A program made the position numbers and the translations under genes. Shown in pieces: positions 1 through 12,803 of a stretch of DNA of 64,000 nt; the stretch's first letter is position 1, and every line of letters begins with the position of its first letter. The stretch is from Symmetrospora coprosmae. Its lineage: Eukaryota > Basidiomycota > Cystobasidiomycetes > Symmetrosporaceae. The stretch covers positions 186,001 through 250,000 of the forward strand of contig VUYT01000027.1 in NCBI GenBank assembly GCA_008802785.1. The letters run 5' to 3'. Under the pieces are notes generated by a model. It worked only from the letters and a program-made list of their open reading frames with translations, was not told where the DNA came from and searched no databases.

Positions 1-901
<901 letters not shown>

Positions 902-1634
902 CTTGAGTGTTTTGGGGAGAGTGTCGAGAGCGGGGGTGTGCGTCGGAACGAGCCTTGCTGCCGTCTAGCCGAAGCCCCCCTCCAGGAAGGAAGGCCGCCC
1001 CAATTTTGATCGACTCGAGGCAGAGTCCCTCGCGACGCCTCCAGGACTGAGACCTTCGAACGAGTAGAGACTCATCTCTGACAGGAGAGCCAGTGTACAT
1101 AATCGAATCACGCATGGCAGTCGCACCGGTCCTGTGCATCCTTTGCTGGCTCAAGAGGACCTTGCTGTCGAGTCCGGGGGCCTGCTCTCAGTGGGACATC
1201 GCACGCAAACTGACGTATATATTCGACTGCATTCACTGAAGCAAATCATCTCATGACACTTCCGTCCCTTGATGCCCTTCTCTCCAATCTTGTCGGGCCA
1301 TTTTCTGCTCTCCGTTCTGCCCCCTGTCTCACGCTGAAACGAAGGCTCTAGCGCAGCGCTGGCCGCGCAACACGACTCCTTCATGCTTCGAGAGCCTGGC
1401 AAGGGCACGTCTGCTAGTATTGCAGGTCTGATAGGAGCGCCGTACATTGCCTTCAGGCCTGTCTGCTCAATCTGGGGCCGTGCATCAAGGGAAGCGCCAG
1501 CGGGATGATAGCTTATACGTATTGATGGAGCCCGCTCACTAGAGTTACACGTAGTCGAAAGATGCAGATACACCGACAGGAACCCATCAACAACCCCTTT
1601 CCTTCTCGCAGCCTTGTCATCGTGCCTGGACCGC
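902..1634. other. intergenic: upstream of RPS14, downstream of MFS gene
   Basis: Holds the presumed promoter and 5' UTR of RPS14 (minus strand) and the 3' flank of the sugar transporter. Open frames here are short, lack family motifs and overlap each other on both strands. I see no gene. Confidence 0.6.
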
Positions 1635-3541
1635 TCAAAGCGACGGTGCACGCTTGCTCGACTCATCCTCAATGTGCCCCATCTCTGCCTTCTCCGGCAG
1701 CTCAGCAGTGGCGTGTCCGCCAAGCTCCCGAGCGTGCTGCTTGTCGAAAAGGAGGTCGATGTCCTCGAGTGAGCGGCCCTTGGTTTCTGGGTAGAAGAAG
1801 TACATGACGGGAACAAACGACGCATTGAAGCACGCGAAGAGGATGTATGTGCGCCAGCCGATGTTGGTGATGGCGAGCGGGAAGATCTTGACGACGGCAA
1901 AGTTGATGATCCAGTTGCAGAAGGTCGCAAGTGCCGTGCCCTTGGCTCGGATGTGGAGCGGCAGAATCTCGGGAGGGTACACCCAAACGGTCGCCTGGAA
2001 ACCGGTGGTGAACGAGCCCATGTAGAGGAAGGCCATGCTATCAGAGTGGGTATAGCGTCAGATCAGCTCGAGATCGACAGAGGTGCTTCCGCGTCATTTG
2101 AGACACCGGAACTATTGAGACCACTCACGCGACGGCCCCCCAACCACAAGCTGTCGCGTTCGATGCGCCGATGTCGACTTGGTGAACCAGACCCGTCATT
2201 ACGGCGAAGATGCCTGCCATCAGGGCAACACTGCCGATGAGGAGAGGTCGTCTGCCGAGGGTGTCGATGAGGAACCACGGGATAAAAGATGCGATGAAGA
2301 ACCAAGTGAAGAGCAGGCCGGAGAGAAGGGATGCAAGCGAAGAGCTCAGTCCCAGGGAGTTTGAGAACAGGAAGACCGCGTAGTAGATGATTGCATTGAT
2401 GCCACCGAGCTGCTGGAAGCTGATATAGGGAAGGTGTGCGCAAGCGTGGCGTATCGCGATTTGGCGAAAGACCGAGGCGGACGACGTCAACACGTCAGCA
2501 AGAGCCTCATTTTAGCCTCTGTAACGGAAACAGTGCGTTGCTACTCACAACTGCACAGAGCAGGCAATGAGAAGCCTGCGGCGCGTGCTGAGGCGGTCGT
2601 TGGCAAAGAGCGCGCCCCAGCCCGGTGCGGTATTCTCCCGCTCGTAGCGAGCAGCCTCGGCGATCTCCGTGTGACGGTCAATGACTTCTTGGTCCGTTGT
2701 AGGCCTGCCCACAAGCTTGCCGACGACCTTGAGTGCTTCCTCGTGGCGTCCGTGGTTCTCGAGCCAGCGGGGCGACTCGATGCAGAAGAGCGAGAGCACG
2801 AAGATGGGGACGATGAACACCAGCTGGAAGGCGATGGGGAAACGCCAGGCGAAGCTCGTGGTGAAGTGCTTCGTGGTGCCGTAGTCTGCAGACGAGCGGG
2901 GCATACAGATGAAGGCATTAGCAACGGCGATATACGGAGTGTAGGTTTCCCTCCTGAACAAGCTGGAGCAAGCTGCCTCACCGATCCAGTAGCTCAATGC
3001 AATGGCAAAGTTGAGCATAGAAAGCTGAGCACATACGAATCGTCCTCGCGAGGCTCGAGGGCTGACTTCAGCCTGAAGGACGGGCGCAGTGGAGTTGATG
3101 GCGCCCATGCCGAGGCCCGAGATGACACGAGCTGCCAGCATCTGACCCCGTCCGAAAGGCGTGGCTTGTAGGACAGCGCCAATGGCCATGATAATGGCGC
3201 CGAGGCTGAGCGTCTTCTTTCGGCCCAGCTTCTCGCCGACCAGGAAGGCACCGAGCGCTCCAACAGCGCACCCAACCTCGTAGATAGCTACGATGTTGCC
3301 GAGCATCCCTGGGTCGTCGGCTGTACGAAAGACGGCGTTCCAGGACGAATGACCTGTCAAGCCGCCAATGACACCATTGTCATAGCCGCTGTGGACAAGC
3401 GCGAAGCAAATCAGCTTTTGCCACCGCGGGGAGACGCGCCCAACTTATGCTGATGATGCTACCCTAAAGGCAGGACTGGACTCACATCAAGCAGAACGAC
3501 AGCGCCGTCAGCAGCGAGACGCTGAAGAGAGCCGGCTGCAT
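1635..3541 (-). CDS. MFS sugar transporter (SP family)
   Basis: Plasma-membrane sugar:proton symporter type protein of 497 residues. Exons on the minus strand: 3486-3541, 2982-3388, 2549-2885, 2129-2419 and 1635-2037; the lengths sum to 498 codons including stop. Family marks in order are GYDNGVIGG in the first membrane segment, GEKLGRKKTLSLG in loop 2-3, ESPRWL in the central loop, QQLGGINAIIYY in helix 7, DTLGRRPLL in loop 8-9 and PETKGRSLEDID after helix 12. These define the sugar porter subfamily; the substrate cannot be read from sequence, though lactose, hexose or related sugars are usual. The start is the first ATG with a signal-anchor-like stretch that splices in frame to GYDNG. A TATA-like element lies about 140 bases upstream. 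It is divergent from the lactonase-like gene at 4355. Confidence 0.93.
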
Positions 3542-4354
3542 GATGCCAGATGAGGTTGTATGAGAGACTGAGCAGAGGCGAGGCGGGCTGGAGGGCCAGG
3601 GATCAGCCCTGGAGGTGCTCTGTGGTCTTGGGGAAAGAGAGGAGAGAGAGAGGAGCAGAGTCGGTGCCCCAGTATGCAGCTTATATGGTCGTGCATGCGC
3701 ATGCGCCTGATGCGACGTGTGTGGCTCTCTCCATCGGAAGCTGAGAGCAGATGGCCTCAGATAGCCGTGAGTGCGTCCCGGTGAGAGCCAGTGTTTACAC
3801 GTATACGGCACAGAAGCAAGCTGCACAGTACGCTGCAGCTCGCGTAAACGGCACGAAACCAGGCGAACTCTGCTTCGCCTGCTCTGCTTCGCCCGAGAGG
3901 CGATCGAGACAGGTCCCACGAGGGCCAGCCGGCCCGGCCAGACTCCGGATTACGCTCCGCGGCGGCCCCGCGTCTAATCTCGGGGCAAGCCCGATGTGGG
4001 TCATGCTTCCGGTCTGGAGCTCCGGGACAGCATCAGACACACACGCAGCACTGCGACCACCGCTTCGCAACGGCTGTCTCGATGATGCCTGTCGCCCTGC
4101 TCGGGAGCCTCCTTCGCAGCGAGAGCGATGGCTTTCGACCTGCCCAAGTACATCTCAGCACGGATACACGCTCGTACAGCCATTCCTGGTGGCGCAACGC
4201 GTCTGCTGGGAATCTTTCGTATAGCAGAGGTCATCGCAGGACCTGACTCCTCCCAGAATCTGCCCTTCACCTAAGTCAAGGCACAGAAGCTCCCGGCAGG
4301 AACTGGCTGCACACCACCTCTAAATCTGCATAGACAGCAGATCCGGCTAGCAAG
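3542..4354. promoter_or_regulatory. divergent promoter region, MFS and SMP-30 genes
   Basis: About 810 bases separate the start codons of two genes transcribed away from each other. Apart from the TATA-like element on the minus side I see no gene. A purine-rich stretch (many GAGAG runs) lies around 3625-3660 near the transporter start. Confidence 0.5.
3681..3687 (-). promoter_or_regulatory. TATA-like element of the MFS gene
   Basis: Reads CATATAAG on the minus strand about 140 bases before the transporter start codon at 3541. Position and sequence fit a TATA box; no transcript evidence is available. Confidence 0.4.
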
Positions 4355-5770
4355 ATGGCAGTCAAGCGGAACGTCACAATCGTGCGTGCCTCAATGATTG
4401 TCTGGACATTTGGTCGGTGCGCTGATACGGTGTGACGGAGCAGACATCCGAGACGCGTACAGGTGCAGACCTCGCCTGCATCGCCTTTTCCTCTCGCCCA
4501 TCCGGCAAGCCAAACGGCCTGCAGAATGGCAGTCACCAGCCAGGCGCTATCCTAGCCCACCATCATTCAGACTTCGTCTCGCTCGTGGGCCCGTCTCCCA
4601 GGCTTTCACTGCTGGCCGAGAGCTGCGAGCCACTGTTCCACGAAGCGGGGATCTGGCTCCCCGCTCGTGGGTCCATCTTCGTGACGAGCAACCGGCTGGA
4701 GCGGCACGGATCACCCAGCATCATCGTCTCGGAGGTCGACGTCGAGAGCGGCGAGCATTGGCAGTATTCGGAGGAGGAGATTGGCCTGCGCATGGGGAAC
4801 GGTGGCACCAACTTCGGCGACTCGGGCATGCTCTTCTGCGAGCAGGGTTACGGAGATGAGCTACCGTCCAGTCTAGTGGTAGTCGAGCCAGATGCAGACA
4901 GCGAGAGCTTCGCGACGCATACCATCTTGAACAACTTCCATGGCCGTGCCTTCAACTCGCTCAACGATGTTGTAGTGCACGAGCCGAGCGGGACGATATG
5001 GTTCACAGATCCAGACTGTGAGGAGCTGCATACCCTCCAAACCTTGTCTTGTATGGACTGACATAGCATCTGTCCCCAGACGGGCGCGAGCAAGGCTTCA
5101 AGGGGCCGTCCCAGCTTCCCAATCAGGTCTACTGTTTCAATTCACAGACTGGCCAGACACGTATTGTCATCGATGGAGACTCTCGCTGGAAGTGCAATGG
5201 TATCGCCTTTTCGCCAGACTGGAGCACTGTCTACGTCACCGACACTTCGCACATAGCCGGCACCGGTGTGGTTGATCCGACAAGTGGAGGCTACATGTGC
5301 GTGAGAGACCAGCGTGAATGGACGGCAGCAACGTGATTGCTGACCGCTGCGTCTGTAGATACGCGTTCGACGTGATGTACGCCGACGCATCGCTTCAGAG
5401 GCCAACATTCCTGGCCAACCGACGGACTTTCGCATTCACCGATGCTGGGGCGCCAGACGGCATCAAGTGCGACCGGGAAGGGAACGTGTATGCAGGGTGC
5501 TTTGACGGTGTGCATGTAGGTCAAAGTCTAGGCTCCGCAGCCGGCAGGTCGAGTTGCTGACCGCTCTTTTTCCATTGTCAGGTGTGGAATGCGTTTGGTG
5601 ATCTCCTCGGCAAAGTGATTTTGCCCAACGGCGAGGGCTGCGCGAACCTTGTGTTTGGGCCACCGGGCAATCTCTTTATCATGGCGGAGAAGCGATTGTA
5701 TCGACTGGACATGCCTAGGTCGACGGCAGGAGCGCGCAGCCTGCTTGGAAGTCGGATGGGCTCGCTGTAG
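4355..5770 (+). CDS. SMP-30/gluconolactonase-like protein
   Basis: Six-bladed beta-propeller lactonase family member, 360 residues. Exons: 4355-4381, 4525-5017, 5080-5296, 5359-5515, 5582-5770; all phases agree and total 361 codons. Family marks: FHEAGIWLP with the expected metal-ligand Glu near the N-terminus, SLNDVVVHEPSG with the conserved Asn, IWFTDPDYG, CNGIAFSPD, and GAPDGIKCDREGNVYAG with the conserved Asp of the active site. Known members hydrolyse sugar lactones or related esters using a divalent metal; the substrate here is unknown. The first exon (MAVKRNVTI) and its junction to the second are the least certain part, chosen because both sites are phase 0 and have good consensus. It shares an upstream region with a sugar transporter, which suggests a carbohydrate role. 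Confidence 0.88.
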
Positions 5771-6339
5771 ACTCTGTGGACGATCGGATGGGCTCGCTAT
5801 CAACTTCGGCGAGTATCGGAGGTCTGTATCCATACACATGTAATTAGCGGATCTGGATGTTGGGATCTGCCTGTGAGAGCAGAGGTTGGGATGTCGCACG
5901 GCTGTCCAGGCGGATGGGAGTGGGCGCGAGCGGGGCCGGCACATTGCTTCAGTGTGCGAGGTGACGGTTGAAAGGTAGTCATAGGCTTCTTGCGTTATGC
6001 GCGTATATGCCGATGCAGGGACTGGGAGAGGATGCTTGGAGCAGGAGACGGGCGCATCTCAAGTTAGTAGCCAGGCAGCGTTACGCTGAGCGTTTGTTCC
6101 ACAGCGTGGATTGCGCAATGTTAGTGTCAGTCTCGATGCTCTGGGCATTGTCCATTCCGAGAGCGCCCAAGCCTGTTCGTGCCGTCATCCTCCAAGCTCT
6201 TCTCGCCTGCAAGTTTTTGGGGGCCAGCCAGACGGTGACGGCGACGGCGACAGCTCATGAGATCCGCACGACTCGCGCATACGCACAAGCACACGCACAC
6301 CCACACACATACGCACAGACAAGCAGACCACACATCAAG
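5771..6339. other. intergenic before eIF4B gene
   Basis: Contains the promoter and 5' leader of the eIF4B gene, including a CA-rich microsatellite just before the start codon. No gene recognised. Confidence 0.5.
6291..6320. repeat. CA-rich simple repeat in eIF4B 5' leader
   Basis: Imperfect ACAC/GCAC dinucleotide-rich run ending about 20 bases before the ATG at 6340. It probably lies in the 5' UTR. Confidence 0.7.
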
Positions 6340-8599
6340 ATGGGAAAAGCAAAGGCAAGCAAGCAGAAGATGTCGCTCGGGGATTTCCTCGACAACGGCG
6401 ATGGTCAGTCGCAGTCGCAGGCGCAGTCGCAGCGCGGCGGGAGCAGGCAAAGGCACAGGCAAAGGCCGTGAAAGCGGCGCGCAGGTTGAGAAGGGCTGAC
6501 AGATCTCTACTTGTCACCTTGTACAGGCGGAACCTCGTCGTGGGCAGACGAGATGGACGCCATGCCGACTGCGCGTGAGTCCCTCCGTCATTTATGCCTT
6601 CGGCAGGCGCGACAAAGGATGAAAAGGCCTTGCTGCTGTAGGGGACCCAGACAGCTGACACCGTGGCTCCTCCCGGCGTACACGATGCGGTCCGCGTCTC
6701 CTCTCTGCCGCTATACTATCACAAACCGCTCGCAGCCGGCCAGTACGCAGAGATGGGTGGATCCAGCTTCAGGCGCCCTGGAGGAGACAGGGCCGGCGGC
6801 TTCGGTGACAGGGGTGAGTGCAAACGGCAGTGGTATATTCCTGACTTACGATGCTACCGCTGAAGCTGTGCAACCCCATCTTCCCCGCCTGATCGCAGAC
6901 TCGCGACCTCCTCGTGAGGATGTGCCTTTCCCCGACAAGCCGCCGTACACAGCCTTTGTCGGCAATATGAGCTTCGATTGCGGAGAGGATGAGGTCAAGG
7001 ACATGTTCTCTGCTGGAGGTGTCGAGGTGAGCGAGTGAAGCGGTCCAGGCGTGCGAGCTGGGATTGGGACTGAGAACGCGCTCTCGATCCGCAGGTCGTC
7101 AGCATTCGCATGGTCAGCGGCTTCGACGGAAAGCCAAAGGGGTTCTGCTACGCCGAGTTCGCCGAGCCTAATGCTCTCCGCAAAGCGCTCGACATGTCTG
7201 GCACTCAGCTCGCAGGCAGAACCGTCCGCATAAGTGTTGCCGAGCCGCGTGAGTCCTTCTATCTCACTTCTCTGCCGAGTAGGCATGTTGCTGAACGCCG
7301 ATTCGTCTACAGCCAAGGCCGGTGAGCAGGGACGATCTGGCGGTGATTGGACACGAAAGGGCCCTCTTGAGGATCTGCCCGGCCGCTCGGGCTCGCGACC
7401 TTCGGACCGAGGCGACCGCGGCAGCTCGACCCCTGTCGACTCTGGCCGCGACTGGGGAGACATGCGAGGCAGCAAGTTCGCTCCTAGCGTCCCCGTCTCC
7501 CCCGCTCTTGGATCGGCTAGGTCCACCGGAGGCTTCGGCGGCGGCTTTGACCGAGACGGCCCATCCAGTGCACGAGCCGGTGGATTCCGAGACCGGGACT
7601 TCTCGCCTGCTGGCGGACCTCCTCCCGCTGAGGACCGAGATTGGGGAGCCGCTCGTGGCGGCAGGTTCGCGCCCACTCTGACAATGGAGAGGCGACCAAG
7701 CAATATGCGTCCGGAGGTACCAGAGCGCAAAGCTAGCGAGTCAGACTCGGCGAGCACGTGGCGCAGAGCCGCCCCTCCTTCCGCCTCTGCCACTCGTGAG
7801 TCGTATTGTGCAACGGCAGTGGTGTCGCTCCTTCATGCTGATACCGTGAAACTATATAGCCTTGGCTGGAAGCCCGTCGAGCGAGGATGTCCCCGGCACG
7901 TCTACGCCCCCCACCCCTGCGGCACCTTTCGAGCGCAAGCGTCTTCAGCTTGCGCCGCGCTCCGCGTCTTCCACGTCGGTTACGAGCGAGGCGAGTCCGG
8001 CAACGCCCAGCTCACGAGCAAACGTCTTTGGGGCTGCTACCCCAGTCGACACGGCGGCTCGCGAGCAGGCATTGCTCGATGCTCGGATAGAAAAGGAGCG
8101 AGCGCAGGCCGAGGAGCGACGCGCAAAGGCTGAAGCCGATGCCCAGGCCAAGAAAGACGCCGACGAAGCTGCTGCTGCTGCTGCTGGGCCAGGAGAGGAG
8201 AAGCCCGAGTCCAAGAGCGACAAGGAGCTCAACTGGCGCATGCGAGATGCGAAGATCGCAGAGAAAAAGAGCGCGAACCCTGGGAGGGAGTGGAAGCGAC
8301 CTGCCGGCCCTCACGCAGGTTTGACCGACCAGCAGCCGACTGCACCTAGCTCGGGCATCGCCAACGCCGCGGAGCAGAGGGAGAAGGCGGGCTCGCCCAC
8401 ATCCTCTGCCTCGTCCGGCACGGCGCCCAGGCAGATCGCAAAGAACCAGGGCATCAGGAAGGAAGGCTTCTCGTACTCGAACATTGCAGGCAAGAGCCAG
8501 GTCCCGCCCACCAGGCCAATGACGACCGGCGAGATCATCCCCGAGAACACGCCTGTTCAGGCAGCGGCCAAGGAGGCGGAGACCAATGGATCTCAGTGA
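6340..8599 (+). CDS. TIF3: translation initiation factor eIF4B (Tif3/Sce3-like)
   Basis: Cytosolic RNA-binding factor that stimulates the eIF4A helicase during scanning. Exons: 6340-6403, 6527-6574, 6655-6813, 6899-7026, 7095-7248, 7313-7795, 7860-8599; total 592 codons, 591 residues. The N-terminus has the family signature KMSLGDFL followed by SSWADEMDAMP. An RRM spans about residues 108-184 with RNP2-like AFVGNMSF and RNP1-like KGFCYAEF. Next comes an Arg/Asp/Gly-rich stretch with repeated RDWG and RFAP units (about 190-345), then a charged segment rich in Ala, Glu and Lys (KERAQAEERRAKAEADAQAK), and ELNWRMRD near the C-terminal part. These features and their order match fungal Tif3/Sce3. 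All six introns were placed by phase and consensus. Confidence 0.93.
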
Positions 8600-8833
8600 A
8601 GGCTTGTACCCTGCTCGTCCGCTCCGCCCTCTAGCTTGCGTGTTGTAGCGAACATATACCGTAGCTTGGTCCCAATGCACTGCGAGCCCTGCTCATGGGT
8701 ACCTTGATGGTCTCGGACGAGGCCCGTGCGTGCGGCTGATCCGCACCTACTCGTACATCTGCGACACACGTCACACCTTCTCTCTCTTCCTCAACCTAGG
8801 CAAGTGTGAAACATCAAAGGCTTCTACGAACCA

Positions 8834-9930
8834 ATGCCTACCACCATTAAAGTTGCGCTGGACTGGACTCCCGTTCGTTCTGTCTCGCGATAAGCGATGC
8901 AGGATCCGGGCTGATCATCCCGACCTTCTCGTCTTGTCTAATCTTGACAGAACCCGCTCCACGCTGGTTTCTATGTTGCGCTCTCGAAGGGCCTCTACGC
9001 GCAGGCTGGGCTCTCCGTCGAGCTGATCTCACCCTCCGCCGATGGCTACGCGACAACCCCGGCCAAGAAGCTCTCGACTGGCGCTGTAGACTTTTGCCTT
9101 TGCCCTAGCGAGAGCGTCATCAGCTACCAGTCGTCCGCAGACGCTTCCGCACGCATCAAGGCGTGCGCCAGCCTGCTCAGCCGCGACGCGTCTGCCATCG
9201 TGTCGCGAACGGCATCCAGGCCCGCCGAGCTGGTCGGCTCCGGCAAAAAGTACGCCAGCTATGGTGCAAGATACGAGGACGCCATCGTACAGGCCATGAT
9301 TGACATTGATGCAGGCGGCAAGGGCAAAGCAGGACAGCTCGAGACGGTCGTCCCGCCCAAGCTCGGCATCTGGGAAACGGTCGTGAATTCGAAGGGCGAG
9401 TGCGACTCGACCTGGATCTTTGAGCCGTTCGAGGGTGGGTCTGCTGTGTTTCCGCTTGCCTGGCGAACGCCGACTGACATATCTCATCAATAGGCGTACA
9501 GGCCAGACGGGCCGGCCACGACTTCACAACGTTCCAGCTCGGCGACTACGGTATTCCCTATGGGTACAGCCCGCTGATCGCCTTCAGAGAGTCCTCTGTC
9601 AACGAGTCAGCCTACAAATCCTTCCTCGCAGCTACCGGTCAAGGCTACGAGATTGCCGCGAAGGACCCGAGCGAGGCGGCTGGCGTCATTCGCGAAGCCA
9701 TGTTGGAAGCAGGCCTGTCCGAGCGTGACACCGATCTGGAGTTCCTCAAAGAATCGCAAGCCAGCATTGCCAGTTACTACAACCTGGAAGGCGGCTTCGG
9801 CAAGATGAAGAGTGAGGTCTGGAAGGCATTCCTGGGCTTCTTGGAGCAGCAAGGACTGCAGAAAGACCGGGAGGGGAGAAAGGTGTCTGTCACGGCAGAA
9901 CAGCTGTTCACCAATGCACTGCTCGGCTAG
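8834..9930 (+). CDS. SsuA/THI5-like (NMT1-domain) protein
   Basis: Protein of 319 residues with a periplasmic-binding-protein fold type sequence related to fungal THI5/NMT1 and bacterial ThiY/SsuA. Exons: 8834-8872, 8951-9434, 9494-9930. Marks are VALDWTPNPLHAGFYVALSK at the N-terminus, SPSADGYATTPAKKLSTG, SYGARYEDAIVQ, GIWETVV, DSTWIFEPFEG, and YGIPYGYSPLIAF; the end EQLFTNALLG is typical of the fungal THI5-like subgroup. True THI5 enzymes make the thiamine pyrimidine from their own His and PLP and carry a CCCFC motif, which I do not see here. This is therefore more likely a pyrimidine-precursor binding or salvage protein than a classical HMP-P synthase. It is followed on the same strand by an MFS transporter 561 bases away. 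Confidence 0.85.
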
Positions 9931-10491
9931 ACGGGGCGAGCTCTCGTAATGGAAACCTGGATTGATCCATGTGCAGGGTAGAGTGAGCAAGTCTTGGAAG
10001 CTCGTTGCCGAGCTCAAGGTGTGTGTCATCCGTCACGGCATCCCGGCGGGCCTGCAGATCCTCACCGCCGGTGCTGGCTGAGCGAACCCGTGCCTGCACA
10101 ACGCCCGGACTGTGCAGCGCGGCCCTTCTGCAACAAGCCTGAGCTCCGTACGAACGACAAGAGTAGCAGAACGGGCCTGGCTTGCCTGGCGATGCTTGCT
10201 CACTTCGTCGCCGAATTAACGGAGAAGCTCCGCGGTCCAGCCAAAATCCCTCCGCCGGCTCATTTCCGGCTTTTGTCGGCAAGGTGCATTCTGCGCGCAT
10301 GATCTGGTACTGAGTGGAGGTGACGTCCGCCGCTCCGAGAGACCCAAGCTTCTCCAGTTTGGGGATCCGCACATTTCTCCTTCTTTCCCCACCCTCCCTT
10401 CGTCTACCTCTTTGTTCTGCACTGGACTTCCATCTTCAGGGTCTGCCTGCACTTCCGCACTGCTGCCCATCCTCAAGCGACAGCTGGAAAC
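9931..10491. other. intergenic between THI5-like and MFS genes
   Basis: Presumed 3' UTR of the THI5-like gene and promoter of the transporter. The stretch 10370-10450 is pyrimidine-rich (TTCTCCTTCTTTCC and similar), as is common just before fungal start sites. No gene seen. Confidence 0.5.
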
Positions 10492-12601
10492 ATGCCACGG
10501 ACTTTCAAATACCGTGGCGAACTCGTCTCGTTGACGGCCTTGATGGTCTGCACCTTCTCGTCAATAGGAGGCTTCATCTTTGGCGTAAGAGCTGCCATTA
10601 TATGCTGGCTAATAGCCCTTCAGCCTTGTTGACATGCAGTGTCTCCGCAGTATGACATCGGATACCTCGCTGGTTGTCTAGAAATGCCTTACTTCCAGGC
10701 TGCGTACGGGACGTCTTACCCGGACGGGACTGCCCACGCCTCCAGACAAGCCATCACAACTTCCATCCTCTCTGTCGGCTCATTCACTGGCGCTCTTCTC
10801 GGAGTTCCAATTGCCGACTATGTCGGACGGCGCCTGTCGATCTTGACGAGTGCCGTAGTCTTTATTATCGGCGTGGTCGTGCAAGTCGCACCGGTACGAA
10901 TCTGGGGCGGCCTGCTTGCAGGTCGCTTTATCGCAGGAGTGAGTGCCAGCTAAGCGACAATCGAACGTGAATGTGGAGCTGACCAAGCATCTCATCAAAG
11001 ATGGGTGTCGGAGCTCTGAGTGCTCTTGTTCCTTTGTACCTTGGAGAGGTATCGCCGAAGGTTGGTGCCAGGGAGCCTCCGCTTCTCTCAGGGGTGACAA
11101 GGCTGACTTGGCCGACTCGATCAGGCCCTTCGAGGAGGCTTTACCTCGCTGTACCAAGTCAGCATCACGCTGGGTATCCTGCTAGCATATATCCTCACCT
11201 ATGCCACCCATCGCATTCCTTCGGACGCCAGCTACCAGATTCCCATAGCGATTCAGTGCCTCTGGGGCCTGATTCTCGCCGTCGGATGCCCCTTCCTACC
11301 TGCATCGCCTCGAGAGTCTGTCTTGAAGGGAGATCTCGATGCAAGCAGAAAGACTGTCGCCAGTATGCATGGAGTGGCACTTCACCATCCGCTCGTCGAG
11401 TACACGGTCCGCGAGATCGAGTCAAAACTTGAGGAGGAAAAGGCATCCGGTTCAGGCTACCTGGACTGCTTCAACTTTAAGAATGATATCCAGACCGGAA
11501 AGCGGACGCTCATCGGCATGACTGTCCAGGCTTTTCAGCAGCTTACTGGAGGTAAGGAGCTCTCTAGGCCATACAGCTTTCAATGCCCATCCTCGTCCAG
11601 CATATCCAGCTGACCTGTGCACAACTATCTCCTAGCTAATTTCATCTTCTACTATGGAACCACTGTATTCACAACGCTCTCCATCGACTCGTACGTCTCT
11701 CAAATTATCTTCGGAGCCATCTCGAGCGTCTCCACCCTTCTGGGCCTCTTTTGCCTGGACTACTTCGGCAGGAGAAGGACAATGATCACAGGAGCGATTG
11801 TGATGGGCCTGGCATACCTCATGTACGCTGTACTAGGTTCATACGCCTTGGTAAGTTCAGATTCGCGCGGCTTTGGGGTCTCCACCATCTGGTGGCAATT
11901 TTGCGGATGCAGGCCCACGAGGCCCCACAGAGTCCAAAGAGCATCGCTGATGTCTTCATCTTGATCGCAATCACCAGTACCCGAACAACGACACTTCTGC
12001 TGAGCCCAGGACGAGTGTTGGCGGAGTTATCGTCTTTTTCATCTGCATCGTGAGCCCTTTCTCGCTTTCCGAACGCTCAGACGGCCCCATACTCATATGA
12101 ACACCTTATAAACACTCGCAGTTCTCATTGGCGTATGGAGGAAGTTTTGGCCCTGGTGGCTGGGTGAACACGGGAGAGATTGCGCCCCTTCGTACAAAGG
12201 CAAAGCAGCTCTCATTCGTCGCCGCCTCGAACTGGACCTTCAATACTCTGATCAGCGCGCTCAGCCCAATCATCACCGCCTCCATCGGCGCAAAGTACGG
12301 CTTTGTCTTCCTGGTCACCAATTTCATGGCCGCAGCTTTCATCTACTTCTGCGTTCCGGAAATGTCCGGCCTCTCGCTCGAGGAGATCAACCTGCTCTTC
12401 CAGGAACGCGTCTCGCCCCGCAAATCCTTCAAATGGAACAAGGAGCAGCGTGCAAAGAAGCACAGCTACGATGGGGAGACCGAAATCACCGACGTCAGCC
12501 CGGACGTCGAGGTGGCTAACCTCAAAACGGCAGAAAAGCCAAAGGCGCCGGCGCCGCCACAGCATCTGGAAAGCGGAGACAGCGGTGCTACGCGTGTCTG
12601 A
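10492..12601 (+). CDS. MFS sugar/polyol-type transporter
   Basis: Twelve-helix membrane transporter, 544 residues. Exons: 10492-10584, 10651-10938, 11001-11060, 11125-11551, 11636-11850, 11978-12049, 12122-12601; total 545 codons. Marks: FIFGYDIGYLAG, ADYVGRRLSIL, GMGVGALSALVPLYLGEVSPK, FQQLTG before helix 7, DYFGRRRTMI, AYGGSFGPGGWVNTGEIAPL and PEMSGLSLEEINLLF. The last replaces the usual PETKG. The intracellular loop has SPRESVLKGD rather than SPRWL. The family is secure; the substrate is not. Intron 2 uses an AAAG acceptor at 10997-11000. Its place after the THI5-like gene raises the possibility of a linked uptake function. Confidence 0.93.
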
Positions 12602-12803
12602 GTATCATATCGTGTAGCGTAGCTCTCCTTCCTCTGTCTCTATCAGTAAACGCATTGCAAACGGAAGTGTCGAACCGTAACTGTTCGAGGTCGAATCACA
12701 GCAGAAAGCCAAAGGGTTGCTGACAGGGGTACGAGCACCCGCGATGCAGTATCTGTACAACACGACGATGTAGGCCACAGCTGACAGTCTATGCGCTCCG
12801 AGC

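Noticed and set aside
1151-1930. Long minus-strand open frame over the 3' part of the sugar transporter.
   Set aside because: It overlaps the transporter coding exon in another frame and is Ser/Arg-rich, as expected of a shadow frame in GC-rich DNA.
12643-12790. Stretch with GTTCGAGGTCGAATC resembling a tRNA T-arm.
   Set aside because: No matching acceptor stem or anticodon arm can be drawn around it.
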